Notes: a model not told the origin generated them from the letters alone. A stretch of DNA of 64,000 nucleotides from Streptomyces lavendofoliae (GCF_014649735.1 NZ_BMTP01000002.1:1-64000), one strand, 5' to 3'; counted from the first letter of the stretch, positions 1 through 8,557 are shown. Translations and numbers: made by a program.

Positions 1-136
1 TGGTCATCGACTGCACCGACACGGGCGCGTCCCCGCCCACGGCCACCGAGCCGACCTGGATGCGCCGGGACGCGCGGCGCACCGCGATCGGCCGGGGCGG
101 CAGCGCGGGCAGCCCGAGGCCCACGGGTTCCGGCAT
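1..136 (-). CDS. ispG: 4-hydroxy-3-methylbut-2-enyl diphosphate synthase (IspG), 5' part only
   Basis: Only the first 45 codons lie in the window. Translated from an ATG four bases after the hpnH stop, the peptide starts [10 protein letters not shown] and reaches [15 protein letters not shown], the conserved amino-terminal block of IspG/GcpE enzymes. IspG is an iron-sulfur enzyme that converts methylerythritol cyclodiphosphate to HMBPP in the MEP isoprenoid pathway. Its place directly behind hpnH suggests a second, cluster-borne copy that supports hopanoid precursor supply. The catalytic cysteines lie outside the window, so intactness cannot be judged. A GTG one codon upstream is an equally possible start. 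Confidence 0.85.
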   Translation of the reverse strand, partial: MPEPVGLGLPALPPRPIAVRRASRRIQVGSVAVGGDAPVSVQSMT

Positions 137-140
137 CACG

Positions 141-1163
141 TCACCCCCCGCTTCCGGAGACCGTCTCGCGGACGGCGCGCAGGGACTCCTTCAGGGAGCC
201 CATGGTGGCGAGGACGGCGGTCGGCTCGTAGCCGCAGTGCGCCATGCAGTTGGCGCAGCGGGGGTCCTTGCCCCGGCCGTACCGGTCCCAGTCGGTCTCC
301 TCGATGAGCTGCCGGTACGTCGGGACGTAGCCGTCGGCCATCAGGTAGCAGGGGCGCTGCCAGCCGAAGAGCGAGTAGTTGGGGATCGCCCACGCGGTGC
401 AGGGGAAGTCGGCCCTGCCCTCCAGGAAGTCCAGGAAGAGCGGGGAGTGGTTCAGCCGCCAGCGTCGCCGGTTGCCGCCGGCGAAGGCCTTCCGGAACAG
501 CTCGCGGGTCTGCTCGACGCCCAGGAAGTGCTCCTGGTCGGGCGCCTTCTCGTAGGCGTACGCGGGCGAGATCATCATCTCGTCGACCTTTAGGTCGTCG
601 TTGAGGAAGTTGAGCACCTCGATGATGGTCTGGGGGGTGTCGGTGTTGAAGAAGGTGGAGTTGGTGGTGACCCGGAAGCCGCGCCGCTGCGCCTCCTTGA
701 TGGCCGCCACGGCCTCGTCGAACACGCCCTCCTTGGCGACCGACTCGTCGTGCCGTTCGCGCAGGCCGTCGATGTGCACGGCGAAGGCGAAGTACGGCGA
801 GGGCGTGAACTTCTCGATCTTCTTGCGCAGCAGCAGGGCGTTGGTGCAGAGGAAGACGTACTTCCTCTTGGCCACCAGCTGGCGGACGATCTCGTCGATC
901 TGCGGGTGCATCAGCGGCTCGCCGCCCGCGATGGACACCATCGGCGCACCGGACTCCAGCACGGCTCCGACCGCCTGGGCGACCGGCATGCGCTGTTTGA
1001 GCACCCCCGCCGGGTGCTGGATCTTCCCGCAGCCCTCGCAGGCGAGGTTGCAGGCGTAGAGCGGCTCCAGTTCGACGATGAGCGGGAACTTCTTCCGCTT
1101 GCGCAGTTTCTGTTCGAAGAGATACGTGCCGACCCGGATGGTCTGGCGAAGCGGCATGGCCAT
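141..1163 (-). CDS. hpnH: Adenosylhopane synthase, radical SAM protein HpnH
   Basis: This 340-residue radical SAM protein is expected to join a 5'-deoxyadenosyl group to hopene, giving adenosylhopane, the first step of side-chain extension. The cluster motif CNLACEGC supplies three cysteines (about residues 38, 42 and 45) for the 4Fe-4S cluster, followed by the SAM-contact stretch [13 protein letters not shown] carboxy-terminal [12 protein letters not shown] segment is typical of HpnH. The ATG at 1163 is preferred because AGGAGG sits eight bases before it. An upstream GTG at 1172 overlaps the hpnG stop as GTGA but leaves no spacing to that ribosome site. It is the penultimate visible gene of the hopanoid operon. 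Confidence 0.95.
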   Translation of the reverse strand: MAMPLRQTIRVGTYLFEQKLRKRKKFPLIVELEPLYACNLACEGCGKIQHPAGVLKQRMPVAQAVGAVLESGAPMVSIAGGEPLMHPQIDEIVRQLVAKRKYVFLCTNALLLRKKIEKFTPSPYFAFAVHIDGLRERHDESVAKEGVFDEAVAAIKEAQRRGFRVTTNSTFFNTDTPQTIIEVLNFLNDDLKVDEMMISPAYAYEKAPDQEHFLGVEQTRELFRKAFAGGNRRRWRLNHSPLFLDFLEGRADFPCTAWAIPNYSLFGWQRPCYLMADGYVPTYRQLIEETDWDRYGRGKDPRCANCMAHCGYEPTAVLATMGSLKESLRAVRETVSGSGG

Positions 1164-1168
1164 CTGGC

Positions 1169-1879
1169 TCACCTCCTGGGGAGCAGCAAAGAACGGTGCC
1201 AGTCAAAGAAAGCAGGCAATACCGAGCGAAGAACACGGAAGGCAGATATTCCCCCGCGTACCGTGCCGATGCGGACGAGCTCGTGCTCCGGGGCGTCCAC
1301 GACCACCCGTACGGCCGCAACGGGCCGGGACCGGACGCCCGTGTTGAGCGCGGCGCGCAGGGTGGCGGCGGACTCCATGTCGACCGCGATCGCCCCCGTG
1401 CCGCGCAGCTGCGCCCGCTCCTGACCGCGTACGACGTGGTCGGAGCCGCTCAGCGGCCCGGTGTGGACCGTACGTCCGGGAACGGCCCGCTCCAGCGCCT
1501 CGACCAGCAGCTCGGTGCCCGTGCAGAGGGTGGATCCGCCGGGGCCCCGGGTCTCGTCGGCGACGACCAGGTCGCCGGGGTGCATGCCCGGCTCCAGTCC
1601 GGCGCAGAACCCGGACGCGACGACCGCTGCGCCGCGCAGCTCGCCGCCCTCCAGGGCCCGGGTCACCGCCCGCTGGGCGTTCGCCGGCCCCATGCCCGTA
1701 CGGATCACCGTCACCGGGCCGGGCGACCCGCTGCCGTGGCGGCGCCGGCCGCTGCTCAGCGCGAGCCGCTCGATACCGAGGGCGCAGGCGATCAGCATCG
1801 GCGCGGCGGGCACGGAACCGGCGGCGCCGGGGGCATCAGCGGCGTGCGGGAAGCCGGAAGGCTCCGGTCCGGCCGCCAT
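1169..1879 (-). CDS. hpnG: Adenosylhopane nucleosidase/phosphorylase HpnG
   Basis: A 236-residue protein of the PNP/UDP phosphorylase (MTA/SAH nucleosidase-like) fold. In hopanoid clusters this family removes adenine from adenosylhopane to leave a ribosyl or phosphoribosyl hopane. Visible family marks are GMGPANAQRAV near residue 60, ASGFCAGLEPGMHPGDLV, and AVDMESA near residue 150, whose Glu binds the ribose. The start ATG shares its A with the shc stop (TGATG), indicating translational coupling, and the product directly follows HpnH chemistry. The amino-terminal 30 residues are Ala/Pro/Gly-rich and probably not part of the fold. Function is inferred from family and context. Confidence 0.9.
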   Translation of the reverse strand: MAAGPEPSGFPHAADAPGAAGSVPAAPMLIACALGIERLALSSGRRRHGSGSPGPVTVIRTGMGPANAQRAVTRALEGGELRGAAVVASGFCAGLEPGMHPGDLVVADETRGPGGSTLCTGTELLVEALERAVPGRTVHTGPLSGSDHVVRGQERAQLRGTGAIAVDMESAATLRAALNTGVRSRPVAAVRVVVDAPEHELVRIGTVRGGISAFRVLRSVLPAFFDWHRSLLLPRR

Positions 1880-3927
1880 CAGGCCCCCTTGCCGAGCCGG
1901 CCGACCACCGGTTCGCCGTGCAGGTACCGGCCGAGCGCGGTGAGCGGGAAGACCTGCCGGTACAGGTGGTAGTTGATGGAGAAGTCCCAGGGGAAGCCCG
2001 TGCCGGTGAAGAACGGCTCGTCCCAGGAGCCGTCCTCCCGCTGGGTCTCCGCGAGCCAGCGGACGCCCCGCTCCACCGCCCCGGACTCCCGCTCGCCGCC
2101 CGCCAGCAGGGCGAGGAGCGCCCACGCGGTCTGCGAGGCGGTGGAGGCGCCGTGGCCGATCCACTCCTGCTCCCGGTAGGAGCGCAGGTCCTCGCCCCAT
2201 CCGCCGTCGGCGTTCTGCACGGACTCCAGCCAGGCGACGGCCCGCCGGATCGCGGGGTGCGAGGTGGGCAGCCCGGCGGCGGTCAGCGCGGGCACCACCG
2301 AGCCGGTGCCGTAGACGTAGTTGACGCCCCAGCGCCCGAACCAGGCGCCGCACTCCTCCTGTTCGGCCAGCAGCCAGGCGACGCCCCGGCGGGTACGGGG
2401 GTGATGGGCCTTGCCCTCGTGCGCCAGCATCTCCACCACGTGGGCGGTGACGTCGGCGGACGGCGGGTCGATGACCTCGCCGAAGTCGCAGAACGGAAGC
2501 CGGTTGGGGAAGGGGCTGGTGTTGTCGGCGTCGAAGGCGCCCCAGGCCCCGTCGCGCGACTGCATGCCGGCGGTCCAGTTGGCGCCGCGCCGCACCGCCG
2601 CCTCGACCTGCTCCGGATGCGGGTGCCTGACCCGGCGCAGGGCCAGGATGACCTCGGCGGTGTCGTCGATGTCCGGGTAGTTGTCGTTGTGGAACTCGAA
2701 CGCCCAGCCACCGGGGGCGAGTCCGGGGCGGCGGACGGCCCAGTCGCCGGGGCGGACGATCTCCTCGCCAAGCATCCAGTCGGCGGCCCTGACGAGCGCC
2801 GGGTGGTCGGGGCGCACCCCGGCGTCGGCCAGCGCGATCACGGCCAGGCAGGTGTCCCACACCGGCGACTGGCACGCCTCGATCATGCGGGCGCCGTCCG
2901 CGCGCCGTACGGCGAACCGGTCGAGCGACTCCAGGCCGGCGCGCATCACCGGGTGCTCCAGGTCGTAGCCCAGCAGGTGGAGGGCGATGAGCGAGTACAC
3001 CGCGGGCGGCTGGATGCCGCCCCAGCAGCCGTCGTTCTCCTGCCGCTCGATGATCCAGCGGGACGCGCTGTTCATCGCGGCCCGCCGCAGCCGGCGCGGG
3101 GCGACCCGGTGGTACGCGTGCAGCGCCTTGTCGAGCCGCTGGAAGGCGCCCTCCCAGGTGTTCGCCGGAGCGAGCGGCTTCGGCGGGTTGGGCACCCGGA
3201 CGTCGGTGTGCAGCTCGTCGAGCGGGAACGGCGCGGGGCGCACGGGCCGCTTGGCGGAGACCACGGTCAGCGGCACGATCGTCTGGCGGGCCCAGCAGCC
3301 GAAGTCGTAGATGTTGAGCGGGAACCACTTCGGCAGGAAGATCAGCTCCGGCGGCATCTGGGGCAGGTCGTCCCACTTCCACCAGCCGAACAGGGCCAGC
3401 CAGATGCGGGTGAAGACGCGGGCGGCGGCGATGCCGCCCCGTTCCCTGATCCAGGCGGCGGCGCGCGCCATGTGCGGCTCGTCGGGCCGGTCGCCGGCCA
3501 GGCGGAGCGCGACGTACGCCTCGATGGTGGCGGACAGCTCGCCGGGCCCGCCGTAGAAGGTGGCCCAGGTGCCGTCGTCGCGCTGCTGCCCGCGGATGTG
3601 CAGGGCGGCGGCGCCGGTGGTCTCCTCGTCCCGTACGTCGAGGAACTGCCGCAGCAGGAGGTCCTCGGCGTCCATGGTGACGTTGGTCTCCAGGTCGCCC
3701 TTCCACCAGCCCTGGGCGTCCTGCCGGGAGAGGAGGTGCTCGATGGAGCGCTGGGCGGCCCGCGCGGCGAGGTCCGCCGTGCCGCGCGCGGCGGGGGCCG
3801 GGGGGGCGGTGGTGATTCCGGTGGTGGTGGTCGTTCCGGTGGCGGTGGTCGTTCCGGTGGCGGTTCCGGTGGCCGAGGGCGCGTGGGGCTCCAGGGCCCC
3901 GGTGCTTCCGCCGGTCGTCGCTGTCAT
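1879..3927 (-). CDS. shc: Squalene-hopene cyclase
   Basis: This 682-residue class II triterpene cyclase folds squalene into hopene/hopanol at the membrane. The catalytic acid motif DIDDTA is at residues 419-424. Several QW repeats are visible, including QENDGCWGG, QSRDGAWGAFD, QNADGGWGED and QREDGSWDEPF, and the carboxy end has the usual GTGFPWDFSINYHLYRQ block. The ATG at 3927 is chosen because it follows GAAGGGGAAG and because a 63-base upstream extension is unlike the family. Residues about 19-40 are an unusual Thr/Gly/Ala run encoded by imperfect GC-rich repeats before the conserved fold begins near residue 50. The stop overlaps the hpnG start. Confidence 0.97.
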   Translation of the reverse strand: MTATTGGSTGALEPHAPSATGTATGTTTATGTTTTTGITTAPPAPAARGTADLAARAAQRSIEHLLSRQDAQGWWKGDLETNVTMDAEDLLLRQFLDVRDEETTGAAALHIRGQQRDDGTWATFYGGPGELSATIEAYVALRLAGDRPDEPHMARAAAWIRERGGIAAARVFTRIWLALFGWWKWDDLPQMPPELIFLPKWFPLNIYDFGCWARQTIVPLTVVSAKRPVRPAPFPLDELHTDVRVPNPPKPLAPANTWEGAFQRLDKALHAYHRVAPRRLRRAAMNSASRWIIERQENDGCWGGIQPPAVYSLIALHLLGYDLEHPVMRAGLESLDRFAVRRADGARMIEACQSPVWDTCLAVIALADAGVRPDHPALVRAADWMLGEEIVRPGDWAVRRPGLAPGGWAFEFHNDNYPDIDDTAEVILALRRVRHPHPEQVEAAVRRGANWTAGMQSRDGAWGAFDADNTSPFPNRLPFCDFGEVIDPPSADVTAHVVEMLAHEGKAHHPRTRRGVAWLLAEQEECGAWFGRWGVNYVYGTGSVVPALTAAGLPTSHPAIRRAVAWLESVQNADGGWGEDLRSYREQEWIGHGASTASQTAWALLALLAGGERESGAVERGVRWLAETQREDGSWDEPFFTGTGFPWDFSINYHLYRQVFPLTALGRYLHGEPVVGRLGKGA

Positions 3928-4040
3928 GGCTTCCCCTTCGTGCAGTTGGCGTCCTGCGGTGCGGGTGGGCCGTCGGCCGGTGCGGTGCACCGGCCGGCGA
4001 CTAGCGATTCATATGGTGCGGGTGACGGTCCTGATGGTGG

Positions 4041-5141
4041 TCATCGCTTTCGTACGACGACGAAGTCCGCGAGTGCGGTGAGCTGGGCGCGGACCCGTTC
4101 CGGCATGTCGACGCGGTGCAGTGCCTCGATGGCGACGGCGTGCTGGCGGCGGGCCTCCTCCGAGGTCCACTCCCGGCCGCCCGCCTCCTCGATGAGGGCG
4201 GCGCGCGTGGCGAACTCCTCCTCGGAGAAGCTGTCCAGGTCCGGGTTCTTGGCGTCGGCGGTGAGCAGTTCCCCGAGGCGCCGGGAGGCCGGCCCGCCGG
4301 CGGCGAGGGCGGCGACGACCGGCAGCGACTTCTTGCGCTGGCGCAGGTCGCTCCAGGTCTGCTTGCCGGTGGCCTCCGGGTCGCCCCAGATGCCGAGCAG
4401 GTCGTCGACGGCCTGGAAGGCGAGGCCCAGGTGGTGGCCGTACGCCTCCAGGGTGTCGGCGACGCGGTCGTCGGCGCCGCCGAGGACGGCGCCGATGGAG
4501 CAGGCGCAGGCGAGCAGGGCGCCGGTCTTGTTGCCCTCCATCTCCAGGCACTCCTCGACGGTGACCCGCTCGCGGTGCTCGTAGGAGATGTCCTGGGCCT
4601 GGCCGTCGATGAGCTTGCGGCTGGCGGTGATCAGCCGGCGGGTGGCGCGGCCGGCGTCCACGGTGCCGAGCTCCAGCAGCAGTTCGTTGGCGAGGGCGAA
4701 CAGCGCGTCGCCGACGAGGATGGCCTGGGCCGGGCCGTGGACCTTCCACACGGTGTCGCGGTGGCGGCGCTGCTCGTCGCCGTCCATGAGGTCGTCGTGC
4801 AGCAGGGAGAAGTTGTGCACGAGCTCCACGGCGACCGCGCCGGGGATGCCGACCTCGGGGGCCGCGCCCGCCGCCTCGGCGGACAGCAGGGCGAGGGCCG
4901 GGCGGACGGCCTTGCCGCTGTCGCCGTCGGCGGGCCGGCCGTGGGCGTCGATCCAGCCGAAGTGGTAGGCGGCGACGGTGTCCATGGGCGGCGCGAGCCG
5001 CCGCACGGCCGTGCGCAGGACCGGGGTGGACATGGTCCGGCCACGCTCCAGCAGTGCGGTGACGTCCGCGGTGTCGACGACCGGGTTCACCGGGGGCACA
5101 GTCGGCACGGTCTCTCCTCTGGTTCCAGTACTCAGGCTCAT
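4041..5141 (-). CDS. Polyprenyl (probably farnesyl/geranyl) diphosphate synthase of the hopanoid operon
   Basis: A 366-residue trans-isoprenyl diphosphate synthase that would condense IPP with allylic diphosphates, most likely supplying farnesyl diphosphate for squalene. The first aspartate-rich motif DDLMD is at residues 116-120 within LLHDDLMDGD. The second is DDLLGIWGD (246-254), where the usual third Asp of DDxxD is Gly. The following GKQTWSDLRQRKKSLPV block is normal. The start overlaps the hpnE stop as ATGA, so the gene is translationally coupled. Chain length cannot be read from sequence alone; farnesyl is inferred from the neighbouring squalene genes. About 110 bases separate it from shc. 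Confidence 0.9.
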   Translation of the reverse strand: MSLSTGTRGETVPTVPPVNPVVDTADVTALLERGRTMSTPVLRTAVRRLAPPMDTVAAYHFGWIDAHGRPADGDSGKAVRPALALLSAEAAGAAPEVGIPGAVAVELVHNFSLLHDDLMDGDEQRRHRDTVWKVHGPAQAILVGDALFALANELLLELGTVDAGRATRRLITASRKLIDGQAQDISYEHRERVTVEECLEMEGNKTGALLACACSIGAVLGGADDRVADTLEAYGHHLGLAFQAVDDLLGIWGDPEATGKQTWSDLRQRKKSLPVVAALAAGGPASRRLGELLTADAKNPDLDSFSEEEFATRAALIEEAGGREWTSEEARRQHAVAIEALHRVDMPERVRAQLTALADFVVVRKR

Positions 5142-6535
5142 GCCGCCTCCTCGAGCGGATGTACATGGGGGCGGCCGAGCGCCGAGAGGGCCGCGCCCGC
5201 GGCGGTGAAGCCGCTGCGGACCGCGCCCTCCATGGTCGCGGGCCAGCCGGTGGCGGTCCACGCGCCGGCCAGGTGGAGGCCCGGCGCGTGGGTGCGGGCG
5301 CCGGGCCGCAGCCGGCCGACGCCGGGGGTGGGGGCGAACGTCGCTGTCCGCTCCCGGGTGACGAAGAAGTCCCGGACCTTGGCGCCGCGTGCCGCGGGCA
5401 GCAGCCGTTCCAGTTCCGGCAGGTAGCGGTCGCGGAGCACGGAGACGGGTTCGTCGATCTCGTCCCCGGCGGCCGACTGGGACAGCGCCAGGTACTGGCC
5501 GTCGGTGTAGCCGGAGGCGTCGGTGCGGTCGAAGACCCACTGGACCGGGGAGCCGAGCGCGGCGAAGAACGGGCGGCGCAGTACCGCGCGGTCGTACAGG
5601 ACGTGGATGTTGAGGATGGGGGCGGTGCCGATGTCGAGGAGCTTGCCGGGGTCGTCCAGCGCGCCGTGCGGCAGCAGGTCGTGGGCCTCGCGCTGCGGTA
5701 CGGCGAGGACGACGGTGTCGGCCTCCAGTCGCTCGCCGGGCACGTCCACCACCCAGCGGCCGTGCGGTCCGGGCAGTACGGCCGTGACCTTGGCGCGCAG
5801 TTCGGTGCGTACGCCGGCGGCGTCCAGCGCCCGGCGGGCGCGGGTGTCGTGCAGCTCGCCGAGCGGGACGTGCGCCCAGCCGATGTCGGCGGCGCCGGGA
5901 TCGCTCAGCAGGGCGGTCCTGAAGACCATGGCGGCCAGGCCCATGGAGGAGTGCGGGGCGGTGGCGTTGAGGGTGGCGACGCCGATCAGGTCCCACAGGG
6001 CCTCGACGGCGCGGGGCGACTGGCCCTGGCGGGTGAGCCAGGTGGCGAAGTCGATGCCGTCGAGGGCGGGGTCGGCCGGGTCGAGCCTCGCCAGGGCGAG
6101 GGCGGCGCGGCCGACGCCCGCGCGCTCGGCGAGCGAGAGGTGCGGGTAGCCGGCGAGGCTCGCGGCGAGGTGCAGCGGCACGGGCAGCGCGGTGCGGCGC
6201 AGCCGGCCGAGGCGGGGGCCGCGCGGGTGACCTACGTCGAGGACCGGGACGTCCAGGCGGGGCTGGAGGGGCGCGAGGTGGGCGCCGCCGACGCGTTCGA
6301 GGAACCAGCGGTAGGCGGTGCAGCAGCGGAGGTACACGTGCTGGCCGTTGTCGACGGTGAGGTCGCCGCGCTTGAAGGAGAAGGCGAGGCCGCCGAGGCG
6401 GGGCCGGCCCTCGAGGAGCGTGACGCGCAGTCCGGAGTCGGCCAGGCGCAGGGCGGCGGTGATGCCGGCGAGGCCGCCGCCGACGACCACGGCGTGGCCC
6501 GGTGCGGTGCGGGCCGGGGTCGGCTCGTCGCTCAT
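5138..6535 (-). CDS. hpnE: Hydroxysqualene dehydroxylase HpnE, FAD-dependent
   Basis: A 465-residue flavoprotein of the phytoene desaturase/amine oxidase group. In the HpnCDE route it reduces hydroxysqualene to squalene. A Rossmann FAD motif VVVGGGLAGITAAL lies near residues 15-28, followed by LLEGRPRLGGLAFSF, and the second FAD-binding segment LHLAGAWTATGWPATMEGAV is near the carboxy end. GGGAG lies six bases before the ATG, and the start also overlaps the stop of the preceding 35-codon ORF as ATGA. The stop overlaps the start of the polyprenyl synthase gene in the same way. Length and order fit other actinobacterial hopanoid operons. Confidence 0.93.
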   Translation of the reverse strand: MSDEPTPARTAPGHAVVVGGGLAGITAALRLADSGLRVTLLEGRPRLGGLAFSFKRGDLTVDNGQHVYLRCCTAYRWFLERVGGAHLAPLQPRLDVPVLDVGHPRGPRLGRLRRTALPVPLHLAASLAGYPHLSLAERAGVGRAALALARLDPADPALDGIDFATWLTRQGQSPRAVEALWDLIGVATLNATAPHSSMGLAAMVFRTALLSDPGAADIGWAHVPLGELHDTRARRALDAAGVRTELRAKVTAVLPGPHGRWVVDVPGERLEADTVVLAVPQREAHDLLPHGALDDPGKLLDIGTAPILNIHVLYDRAVLRRPFFAALGSPVQWVFDRTDASGYTDGQYLALSQSAAGDEIDEPVSVLRDRYLPELERLLPAARGAKVRDFFVTRERTATFAPTPGVGRLRPGARTHAPGLHLAGAWTATGWPATMEGAVRSGFTAAGAALSALGRPHVHPLEEAA

Positions 6536-6639
6536 GCGGTCTCCCGTCGGGTGGTCGCAGTCAGGGACGCGGGGTCGGGGCGGAGGGTTGCGCGCCGATT
6601 GTGCCGGTTCGTGGGGCGGGTCGCGGGCATGGTGGTCAT
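6532..6639 (-). CDS. 35-residue basic protein inside the hopanoid operon (resembles DUF6380 peptides)
   Basis: A short reading frame fills the gap between hpnD and hpnE exactly. Its ATG follows the hpnD TAG stop with no spacer, and its TGA overlaps the hpnE start as ATGA. The peptide begins MTTMPATRPTNRHNRRATLR and ends SLTATTRRETA. The RRATLR...SLTAT pattern is what I remember of the small Streptomyces DUF6380 family, an uncharacterised group. No signal peptide or membrane segment is present; it is rich in Arg and Thr. It may be a true small protein or a coupling device that delivers ribosomes to hpnE. The perfect junctions favour translation; function is unknown. Confidence 0.6.
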   Translation of the reverse strand: MTTMPATRPTNRHNRRATLRPDPASLTATTRRETA

Positions 6640-7590
6640 CTAGGCGCGCCTCCCGACCCGCTGCCGGGAGACGGTGCGGGCGTCGAGGCCGGACAGGCCG
6701 CGGACGGCGACGTACGCCTTCTCGTGGCCGGGGAGGGAGACGCGGCCGCGCAGGACGGCGGCCGGATCGCGTTCGATGCGGTCGAGGAGGCGGCGGTAGA
6801 TGCCGGCCATGGCGGCGACGCAGGCGCCGCTGCGCCGGTCGAGCAGGGGCAGCAGGCGGTAGCCCTCGGCGAACAGGGCGCGGGCGCGGCGTACTTCGTA
6901 GTGGACGAGTCCGGGGAAGTCGGCGCCCGGGGGCGGGGTGGCGCCGCGGAACCCGTCGGAGCAGCCGAACTTGGCGAGGTCGTCGGCGGGCAGGTAGGTG
7001 CGTCCGGTGCCGGCGTCCTCGCGGACGTCGCGGAGGATGTTGGTGAGCTGGAGGGCGAGGCCCAGCGTGTCGGCGTACTCGGGGGCGCGGTCCGCGCCGG
7101 GCGCCCCCGGGGTCGTGCCGAAGATGGCGAGGGAGAGCCGGCCGATGGCACCGGCCACGCACCGGCAGTACACCTTGAGGTCGTCCCAGGTCTCGTACGT
7201 CTCGCCGCGTACGTCCATCAGGACGCCGTCGATGAGTTCGTCGAGGCCGCCGAGGGGCAGCGGGAAGCGGCGGGCGGTGTCGGCGAGCGCGACGGCCACC
7301 GGGTCGGTGTCGTCCTCGTCGACCGCGCCCTTGCGGATGCGTTCGAGCAGCTCGCGGGTGGTCGTGAGCCGGTCGGCCTTGGCCTCGGGGGCGAGGCTCC
7401 CGTCACCGATGTCGTCGACCCGCCGGGAGAACGCGTACAGCGCCGACATGGCCTGCCGCTTGTCGGCCGGCAGGAGCCGGATGCCGTAGGCGAAGTTGCG
7501 GGCCTGCTGTCCGGTGACGGTTTCGCAGTAGCTGTAGGCGGCCGCCACCGGTGCGGAGTTCCCGGTCTGTCCTTCCACGGTCCCGCTCAC
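6640..7590 (-). CDS. hpnD: Presqualene diphosphate synthase HpnD
   Basis: A 316-residue member of the squalene/phytoene synthase family. HpnD condenses two farnesyl diphosphates to presqualene diphosphate. The two Mg-binding aspartate regions are visible as RRVDDIGDG near residue 60 and LTNILRDVREDAGTGRTYLP near residue 175. The start GTG overlaps the hpnC TGA as GTGA, with GGAGAGG just upstream. The stop TAG abuts the next small ORF. Order hpnC-hpnD-hpnE, the presence of both aspartate motifs, and length match known operons. The homologous HpnC next door differs in motif details, which is how the two were told apart. Confidence 0.93.
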   Translation of the reverse strand: MSGTVEGQTGNSAPVAAAYSYCETVTGQQARNFAYGIRLLPADKRQAMSALYAFSRRVDDIGDGSLAPEAKADRLTTTRELLERIRKGAVDEDDTDPVAVALADTARRFPLPLGGLDELIDGVLMDVRGETYETWDDLKVYCRCVAGAIGRLSLAIFGTTPGAPGADRAPEYADTLGLALQLTNILRDVREDAGTGRTYLPADDLAKFGCSDGFRGATPPPGADFPGLVHYEVRRARALFAEGYRLLPLLDRRSGACVAAMAGIYRRLLDRIERDPAAVLRGRVSLPGHEKAYVAVRGLSGLDARTVSRQRVGRRA

Positions 7591-8492
7591 CCCTCTCCAC
7601 GCGCTCGGCGCAGCACGGCTCCCACCGAGCGCATCAGGTTCGGCCCGGTGGCCCTGGGCGGTCCGGGGAGTACGTCGTGCCCGGCGGCCGTGATCGCGTC
7701 GAGGGCGGCGTGGCCGCCGCCGACGAAGCCGGCGAGGAGCAGCCGGAGCCGGCCGCGGACGCTGCCCACGAGGGGGCGTCCTTCGTCGAGGAGCCGGCGG
7801 GTGCGTTCGGCCTCGAAGGCGATGAGGGCGCGCACCGAGGCGCCGCCGCTGGGCCGGGCCAGGTCGGCCTCGGTGACGCGGAACCGCCTCATGTCCTCGG
7901 CCGGGAGGTAGATCCGGTCGTGGGCGAGGTCCTCGGCGACGTCCTGGAGGTGCTCGACGATCTGGAGCGCGGTGCAGACCGCGTCGGAGCGGCGCAGGCG
8001 CTCGGGGCTGGTGGTGCCGGTGATGCCCAGGACCAGGCGGCCGACGGGGTTGGCGGAGAGCTCGCAGTAGGCGGCGAGGTCGTCGTACGTCTCGTAGCGC
8101 CGCACGAGCTGGTCCTGCCGGTTGGCCTCGATCAGGCCGAGGAACGGCTCGGGGGTGAGCCCGTGACGCCGCACCGTGGGCCGGAGGGCGCGCAGCAGCG
8201 GGTGGGAGGGGGTGCCGTCGAAGACGCGCCGCAGGTCCGTCTCGAAGGCGTCGAGCAGGGCGAGCCGGTCCGTCTCCCCCTCGGCGCCCAGCAGGCGGGC
8301 GTCGGCCCCGCCGGGGGCGAGGTCGCCGTCGCCGATGTCGTCCACGAGCCTGGCGTAGCCGTAGACGGCCATCAGGTCGTCGCGCCAGGCGCGGGGCAGG
8401 AAGAAGGGCGCCACGGGGAAGTTCTCGTGGGCGGCCTTGTCGAGCGTGGTGCGCGAGGAGGCGTCGGGGCACACCTGCCGGGTACCTGTCAC
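7587..8492 (-). CDS. hpnC: Hydroxysqualene synthase HpnC
   Basis: A 301-residue squalene/phytoene synthase family enzyme, expected to hydrolyse presqualene diphosphate to hydroxysqualene. Motifs include YARLVDDIGDGDL near residue 50 and VEHLQDVAEDLAHDRIYLPA near residue 175. The second motif has VEHLQDVAED where HpnD has LTNILRDVRED, which is typical of HpnC. HENFPVAPFFLPRAWR near the amino terminus is also characteristic. The start chosen is GTG at 8492, which overlaps the TGA of a possible 22-residue leader ORF as GTGA. No strong independent ribosome site is seen before it. It is the first enzyme gene of the hopanoid operon. Confidence 0.92.
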   Translation of the reverse strand: MTGTRQVCPDASSRTTLDKAAHENFPVAPFFLPRAWRDDLMAVYGYARLVDDIGDGDLAPGGADARLLGAEGETDRLALLDAFETDLRRVFDGTPSHPLLRALRPTVRRHGLTPEPFLGLIEANRQDQLVRRYETYDDLAAYCELSANPVGRLVLGITGTTSPERLRRSDAVCTALQIVEHLQDVAEDLAHDRIYLPAEDMRRFRVTEADLARPSGGASVRALIAFEAERTRRLLDEGRPLVGSVRGRLRLLLAGFVGGGHAALDAITAAGHDVLPGPPRATGPNLMRSVGAVLRRARGEG

Positions 8493-8557
8493 TGGGGACT
8501 GCCCGGCGCGGGGACGGCGGGGCCCTTGCGGAGGCGGGGCTGGGGATTCACCGTCAT
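8489..8557 (-). CDS. Possible 22-residue leader peptide upstream of hpnC
   Basis: An ATG at 8557 opens a 22-codon frame, MTVNPQPRLRKGPAVPAPGS then PQ, whose TGA overlaps the hpnC GTG as GTGA. A GGGAG lies 11 bases before the ATG. hpnC itself lacks a convincing ribosome site, so coupling from this frame would explain its translation. The peptide is Pro-rich and matches no family I know. It could be a chance frame in GC-rich DNA. Confidence 0.3.
   Translation of the reverse strand: MTVNPQPRLRKGPAVPAPGSPQ

Noticed and set aside
1918..4584. An 888-codon plus-strand open frame opposite shc and the prenyl synthase gene
   Set aside because: It is antisense to strongly conserved genes, has no family resemblance, and is explained by G/C third-position bias, which removes stops on the opposite strand.
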